Of a stretch of 22,932 nt of DNA, positions 18,856 through 22,932 are shown one piece after another; positions within the stretch are counted from its first letter, which is position 1, and the number at the start of each line of letters is the position of its first letter. A program made the translations under genes and the position numbers. Origin of the DNA: Paulinella micropora (lineage: Eukaryota > Cercozoa > Imbricatea > Euglyphida); the NCBI GenBank assembly GCA_009731375.1, contig BJOX01000248.1, positions 729,827 through 752,758 on the forward strand, read 5' to 3'. The notes below the pieces were generated by a model. The model worked only from the letters and a program-made list of their open reading frames with translations, was not told the DNA's origin and did no database searches.

Positions 18856-18880
18856 CTCTCTCTCACTCTCTCTCTCTAGC
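18736..18880 (+). repeat. CT microsatellite
   Basis: (CT)n and (CTCT/CACT) variants occupy this block, interrupted by CGAT and TTTC. Confidence 0.9.
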
Positions 18881-18905
18881 TAGCAGTGTGTGTTTTGTTG
18901 TTCTT

Positions 18906-20100
18906 GTTCTTGTTCTTGTTGTGTGGTGTGTGTGTGTGTGTGTGTGTGTGTTGTAGTACTTGTTGTGTGTGTGTTTGTGTGTTGTGTGTGTGTGTTGTGT
19001 GTGTGTGTGTTGTGTGTGTTGTGTGTGTGTGTGTGTTGTGTGTGTGTGNNNNNNNNNNNNNNNNNNNNNNNNNNNNNNNNNNNNNNNNNNNNNNNNNNNN
19101 NNNNNNNNNNNNNNNNNNNNNNNNNNNNNNNNNNNNNNNNNNNNNNNNNNNNNNNNNNNNNNNNNNNNNNNNNNNNNNNNNNNNNNNNNNNNNNNNNNNN
19201 NNNNNNNNNNNNNNNNNNNNNNNNNNNNNNNNNNNNNNNNNNNNNNNNNNNNNNNNNNNNNNNNNNNNNNNNNNNNNNNNNNNNNNNNNNNNNNNNNNNN
19301 NNNNNNNNNNNNNNNNNNNNNNNNNNNNNNNNNNNNNNNNNNNNNNNNNNNNNNNNNNNNNNNNNNNNNNNNNNNNNNNNNNNNNNNNNNNNNNNNNNNN
19401 NNNNNNNNNNNNNNNNNNNNNNNNNNNNNNNNNNNNNNNNNNNNNNNNNNNNNNNNNNNNNNNNNNNNNNNNNNNNNNNNNNNNNNNNNNNNNNNNNNNN
19501 NNNNNNNNNNNNNNNNNNNNNNNNNNNNNNNNNNNNNNNNNNNNNNNNNNNNNNNNNNNNNNNNNNNNNNNNNNNNNNNNNNNNNNNNNNNNNNNNNNNN
19601 NNNNNNNNNNNNNNNNNNNNNNNNNNNNNNNNNNNNNNNNNNNNNNNNNNNNNNNNNNNNNNNNNNNNNNNNNNNNNNNNNNNNNNNNNNNNNNNNNNNG
19701 TGTGTGTGTTTTGTGCGTGTGTGTGTGTGTGTGTGTGTGTTGTGTGTGTTGTGTCTGTGTGTGTGTGTGTGTGTGTGTGTTGTGTGTTTGTGTGTTTGTG
19801 TGTGTGCGTGTGTGTGTGTGTGTCTGTGTTGTTTGTGTTTGTGTGTGTGTGTGTGTTGTTTGTGTGTGTGTATGTGTGTGTGTGTTGTGTTGTGTTGTGT
19901 TCGTGTGTTGTGTGTATGTGTGTGTTTGTGTGTATGTATGTATGTGTGTGTGTGTCTTTGTGTCTGTGTGGTGGTGGTGGTTGTGTGTAAGAGTGTGTGA
20001 GTGTGTGTGTGTGTGTGTTTGTGTGTATGTATGTATGTGTGTGTGTGTTTGTGTCTGTGTGGTGGTGGTGTTGGTGGTGGTGTGTGTGTGTGTGTGTAAC
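18906..20100 (+). repeat. GT microsatellite containing a 651-N gap
   Basis: (GT)n with TTGT, GGT and TATG interruptions lies on both sides of the gap at 19049-19699. A sub-block of TGTGTATGTATGTATGTGTG followed by GTGGTGGTG occurs twice (about 19930-19980 and 20024-20085), so this part also has tandem structure longer than the dinucleotide. Apparent ORFs here are repeat translations. Confidence 0.95.
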
Positions 20101-20101
<1 letters not shown>

Positions 20102-20132
<31 letters not shown>

Positions 20133-20143
20133 TNNNNNNNNNN
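20102..20143 (+). repeat. Poly-C run of 29 ending at a 10-N gap
   Basis: C homopolymer at 20102-20130, then TCT and N 20134-20143. It is the same arrangement as at 21069-21127. Confidence 0.85.
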
Positions 20144-20548
20144 TACATATATATGTATACATACAGACATACACACTTGCATAAATACATACGTACATAC
20201 ATGCATACATCTATATTACATACATACATACATCATACATACATCTATATAACATACATACATACATACATACATATCATATCATATATACTCTCTCTCT
20301 CTCGCTGGCTCTCTCCTCTCTCACACACACACATACATACATATATACATGTATACATACATACATACACACTTGCACACATACATACATAATTACATAC
20401 ATACATACATCTAAATAACATACATAGATACATACATATCATCTATATCTCATATCTTTCTCTCTCTCTCTCTCTCTCTTTCGCTACAGACAGAGACAAC
20501 ACACACGCACCCACAACACACACATAACACACCACACTAAAGTGAATT

Positions 20549-20582
20549 GGGGGGGGGGGGGGCGTTAGCCCCCCCCCCCCCC
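20549..20582. repeat. Perfect G/C hairpin: 15-bp stem, GTTA loop
   Basis: G14 then C (20549-20563), loop GTTA (20564-20567), G then C14 (20568-20582). The same G14-C-GTTA-G core recurs at 21049-21068 with a poly-C arm extended to 48 C (21069-21116). Confidence 0.85.
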
Positions 20583-20610
20583 TCTCTCACATACATACAT
20601 ACATATATAC

Positions 20611-20724
20611 ATGTATGTATGTATGTTATATAGATGTATGTATGTATGTATGCAAGTGTGTATGTCTGTATGTATGTACTTGCATACATACATACATACA
20701 TCTATATAACATACATACATACAT
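20611..20724. repeat. Perfect 45-bp inverted repeat in the CATA array
   Basis: The arm at 20611-20655 is the exact reverse complement of 20680-20724, including the non-repetitive core GTTATATAGATG / CATCTATATAAC. Two more base pairs form inside (G20656-C20679, T20657-A20678), leaving a 20-base loop. It marks a strand switch between units 1 and 2 of the 500-bp array. Confidence 0.9.
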
Positions 20725-20917
20725 CATACATACATCTACATAACATACATACATACATACATACATATCATATATATACTCTCTCTCTCTCTCTCTCTGG
20801 CTCTCTCCTCTCACACACACATACATACATATATACATGTATACATACATACATACACACTTGCACACATACATACATAATATACGTACATACATACATA
20901 AATCTATATAGCATACG

Positions 20918-20953
<36 letters not shown>

Positions 20954-21068
20954 TCTCATATCTCTCTCTCTCTCTCTCTCTTTCGCTCAAGACAGAGACA
21001 ACACACACACCAACAACACACACATAACACACCACACTAAAGTGAATTGGGGGGGGGGGGGGCGTTAG

Positions 21069-21116
<48 letters not shown>

Positions 21117-21418
21117 ANNNNNNNNNNACATAGAAACTTGCATACATGCATACGTACATACATACATACATCTATATAACATACATACATACATCATACA
21201 TACATCTATATAACATACATACATACATACATACATATCATATATATATATACTCTCTCTCTCTCTCTGGCTCTCTCCTCTCTCTCACACACACATACAT
21301 ACATATATACATGTATATAACATTCATACACACTTGCACACATACATACATAATATACGTACATACATACATACATCTATATGACATATATACATAATAC
21401 AGACATATCATATATATC

Positions 21419-21470
<52 letters not shown>

Positions 21471-21579
21471 CTACAGACAGACACAACACACACACACCCA
21501 CAACACACACACAACACACCACCCTAAAGTGAATTGGGGGGCCCCCCTCCCTCTCTCTCACACACACATACATACATAT

Positions 21580-21681
21580 CTCTCTCTCTCTTAGTCTCTC
21601 TCTCTCTCTCACTCACTCACTCACTCACTCACTCACTCACTCATTCTCTCTCTCTCTCTCTCTCCCTCTCTCTCTCTCTCT
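21580..21681 (+). repeat. CT and CACT microsatellite
   Basis: (CT)n with a central (CACT)n/(ACTC)n block at about 21610-21645 closes the satellite region. Confidence 0.9.
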
Positions 21682-21830
21682 TAGAATCGGTTATAGAAAG
21701 GCTGCAAAAAATTAATAAAATATAGATATATACTATGTTTCCGGTTATTCACACTATTAACAGTTATTTGATTTTATTTTTTAATTCAAACTGTAGTGTT
21801 TGTGTAAAATGAGGTGTAATAAACTGCAAA

Positions 21831-21926
21831 GGGGCACCGTACGCCAACCCCGCGCTGCCGACCCCGCCTCGCAGCGCGAGCGCTGCGATGCGGGGTCGGC
21901 AGCGCGGTGGTTGGCGTAGGTGCCCC
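21831..21926. repeat. GC-rich foldback, about 46-bp arms, 4-base loop
   Basis: The left arm (21831-21876, starting GGGGCACCGTACGCCAACC) pairs with the right arm (21881-21926), apart from about three single-base mismatches or bulges; the loop is CGAG at 21877-21880. The core is CGCAGCG-CGAG-CGCTGCG. The block stands out strongly from AT-rich flanks. If transcribed it would make a long near-perfect hairpin RNA, or it may be a foldback transposon remnant; neither can be decided here. Confidence 0.85.
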
Positions 21927-22381
21927 CCCCCTACTGCTTCAGGTACACATGCCCTGCGGGCCAAAACAACTCTCTATAATATCTAAATCTATCACACGTC
22001 GGCTCTGCCGGACCCGAAATCTTTTAATAAACAAGACCGTGACAAAAACTTTTAACAGTTATAAAAATTTGAATTTTAAATATTAATGTTTGTTTTCAAG
22101 TTTTTTTTTTTTTTCAGCTAGCAGTAGATCTCATCGTGATCTTTATTAATACAACAAAACAGTGCGATTAAAAAAAATATTAAAAACTCGAAACGTTATT
22201 AATATATATATATAGTTGCGGCCTCCGTTTTAGTTATATAGATAGGCGGCAACGGCGGGGGCGCTTAAAATGCATAAAAAAACCATATGAAGTAGTCTGT
22301 CAAGAGAGCTTGTGTACTAAATAAACTGGAATTGACCATCCTAGCGTCTTTTGGTATTAATACCTACCCCGTTCTCGGAAG
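21927..22381. other. AT-rich intergenic DNA, no gene seen
   Basis: A T run at about 22101-22114 and a short (TA)n near 22201-22212 are the only features. No ORF or RNA gene was recognised. Confidence 0.5.
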
Positions 22382-22383
22382 TA

Positions 22384-22654
22384 TTGCTGTTGACATTCAA
22401 GACAAAAAAAATTGATTTTTCTGTTTTGGTTGGAATTTCAGTTTTGGTTGGAATTTTGATTTTGGGTGAAAATTTGAATTTTTCAAATTAACGGCTATAT
22501 TCGTAAGCAAAATATCGTAAATTTTCGCGAAATGTTACCGTTAAATTTGAAAATTTGAATTTTTGTCACAAAAATGAAAAACTGTCACAAAAATGAAAAT
22601 CTGACACAAAAATGAAAAACTAATTTTTGTTGTTGTCTTGAATGTCAACAGCAA
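22384..22654 (-). mobile_element. MITE, Tc1/mariner-like, copy 2 (271 bp, inverted)
   Basis: It is the reverse complement of copy 1 at 14708-14981, flanked by TA at 22382-22383 and 22655-22656. Reading base by base, I find two adjacent substitutions (GCGGACG in copy 1, GCTTACG here) and one 3-bp deletion in the TTGTTGTC end. This is roughly 99% identity, which implies recent movement. It lies 43 bp upstream of an LTR copy. Confidence 0.92.
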
Positions 22655-22697
22655 TATTTTGAGATCAAATGACAGCAGTGTGTGTATTCATTTGAAT

Positions 22698-22932
22698 TGT
22701 AGGCATCACCCCCGGATAGCCGGTAAAAATACCTTTTCCTGGTGACAGGTGCACCAGCTTGTTTTTCAGTATTCTTTGTCCGGATTGGACCTGATGCAAT
22801 TTTATTCCTGGTCTGTTGCCGTTTTCCTTTTTGGCTTCACTGAGCTAATACAACGAGACATCATTCTCATTCTTGAGGACTGTGTTTGGTTGTATTACCG
22901 ACTTTTTACGAGCTATCGTTGGGGGCATTACA
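22698..22932 (+). repeat. Second LTR copy (solo LTR or 5' LTR of another element)
   Basis: It aligns end to end with the 3' LTR at 13414-13659, starting at TGTAGG and ending with ATTACA at the last base of the window. The upstream flank (TTTGAAT) differs from the other copy's polypurine tract, so it is not a 3' LTR of a similar element. Whether it is a solo LTR or the 5' LTR of a second full element depends on sequence after the window. It differs from the first copy by 5 substitutions, an 11-bp deletion and two 1-bp indels. Confidence 0.88.

Larger units (their letters stand above)
20144..21560 (+). repeat. Higher-order satellite of CATA, CT and CA blocks, unit about 500 bp, three units
   Basis: Each unit contains CATA tetranucleotides, a CT tract ending CTGGCTCTCTCCTC, more CATA, a second CT tract, then GACAGAGACAACACACAC-type sequence and AGTGAATTGGGG. 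The landmark AGTGAATTGG occurs at 20541, 21041 and 21529, giving periods of 500 and 488. Units 1 and 2 end in G14, a C-GTTA-G core and a poly-C run; unit 3 ends in GGGGGGCCCCCC. A 10-N gap at 21118-21127 interrupts the array. Confidence 0.9.

Noticed and set aside
18863-20229. Long His-Thr and Cys-Val repeat frames on both strands
   Set aside because: They are translations of (GT)n/(AC)n through a 651-N gap and are open in several frames at once.
20144-21560. CRISPR-like array of regularly spaced repeats
   Set aside because: The repeats are microsatellite blocks in ~500-bp units, without short uniform direct repeats and unique spacers, and the setting is eukaryotic.
13414-22932. Composite transposon bounded by the two LTR copies
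   Set aside because: The first copy is preceded by the polypurine tract and pol and is therefore the right end of its own element; the DNA between the two LTRs has no retroelement content and is not bounded by a target duplication that I can see.

Overview
This is a gap-containing stretch of a eukaryotic nuclear genome. It carries the 3' end of what looks like an intron-containing host gene, one large Ty3/gypsy-type LTR retrotransposon, non-autonomous DNA-transposon copies, and about 6 kb of micro- and minisatellite. Evidence for a eukaryote is the coding segments joined by GT...AG introns in compatible phase, the LTR element with gag, RT, RNase H and integrase, and the very long simple-repeat tracts. 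The species cannot be fixed from sequence alone. A CCCH-type Gag finger and dense tetranucleotide satellites would fit a protist or alga, but that is only an impression.

Layout. Positions 1-1261: partial host gene on the + strand in three predicted exons (1-294, 447-678, 900-1261), function unknown, with a helical SAM-like segment near the visible N-terminal end. Positions 1262-3491: AT-rich non-coding DNA with a direct repeat (1718-1751 and 1894-1927), a palindrome, and a segment that reappears inverted just after the retrotransposon. Positions 3492-4063: assembly gap, which probably hides the 5' LTR and primer-binding site. Positions 4064-13659: the retrotransposon, with gag (4078-6753, two in-frame stops near its start) and a 5.8 kb pol. 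Pol lies in the same frame directly after the gag UGA stop and encodes a divergent protease-like region, RT, RNase H, integrase, a GPY-like module and an unusual C-terminal extension. After pol come an 0.8 kb untranslated region, a purine tract and a 246-bp 3' LTR.

Positions 13660-15520 are AT-rich repeat-derived DNA containing a 274-bp TA-flanked MITE (14708-14981). Positions 15525-18270 hold a 170-bp tandem duplication, poly-G runs and a CTAC/CCTG tetranucleotide satellite with strand switches. Positions 18700-21690 hold CT, GT and CATA repeats, including a higher-order repeat of about 500 bp with G14/C14 hairpins. Positions 21831-21926 form a GC-rich foldback. A second, inverted MITE copy (22384-22654) is nearly identical to the first. 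The window ends exactly at the 3' end of a second LTR (22698-22932).

The elements are related by mobility rather than by a shared pathway. The gag-pol element supplies its own replication enzymes, while the MITEs would need a TA-targeting (Tc1/mariner-like) transposase that is not encoded here. The most notable items are the same-frame gag-UGA-pol arrangement with a leaky-type stop context, the altered protease triad, the Pol C-terminal extension, the near-identical MITE pair, the GC-rich foldback, and the 500-bp repeat with perfect poly-G/poly-C hairpins. No defence system, CRISPR array, rRNA or tRNA gene was seen.
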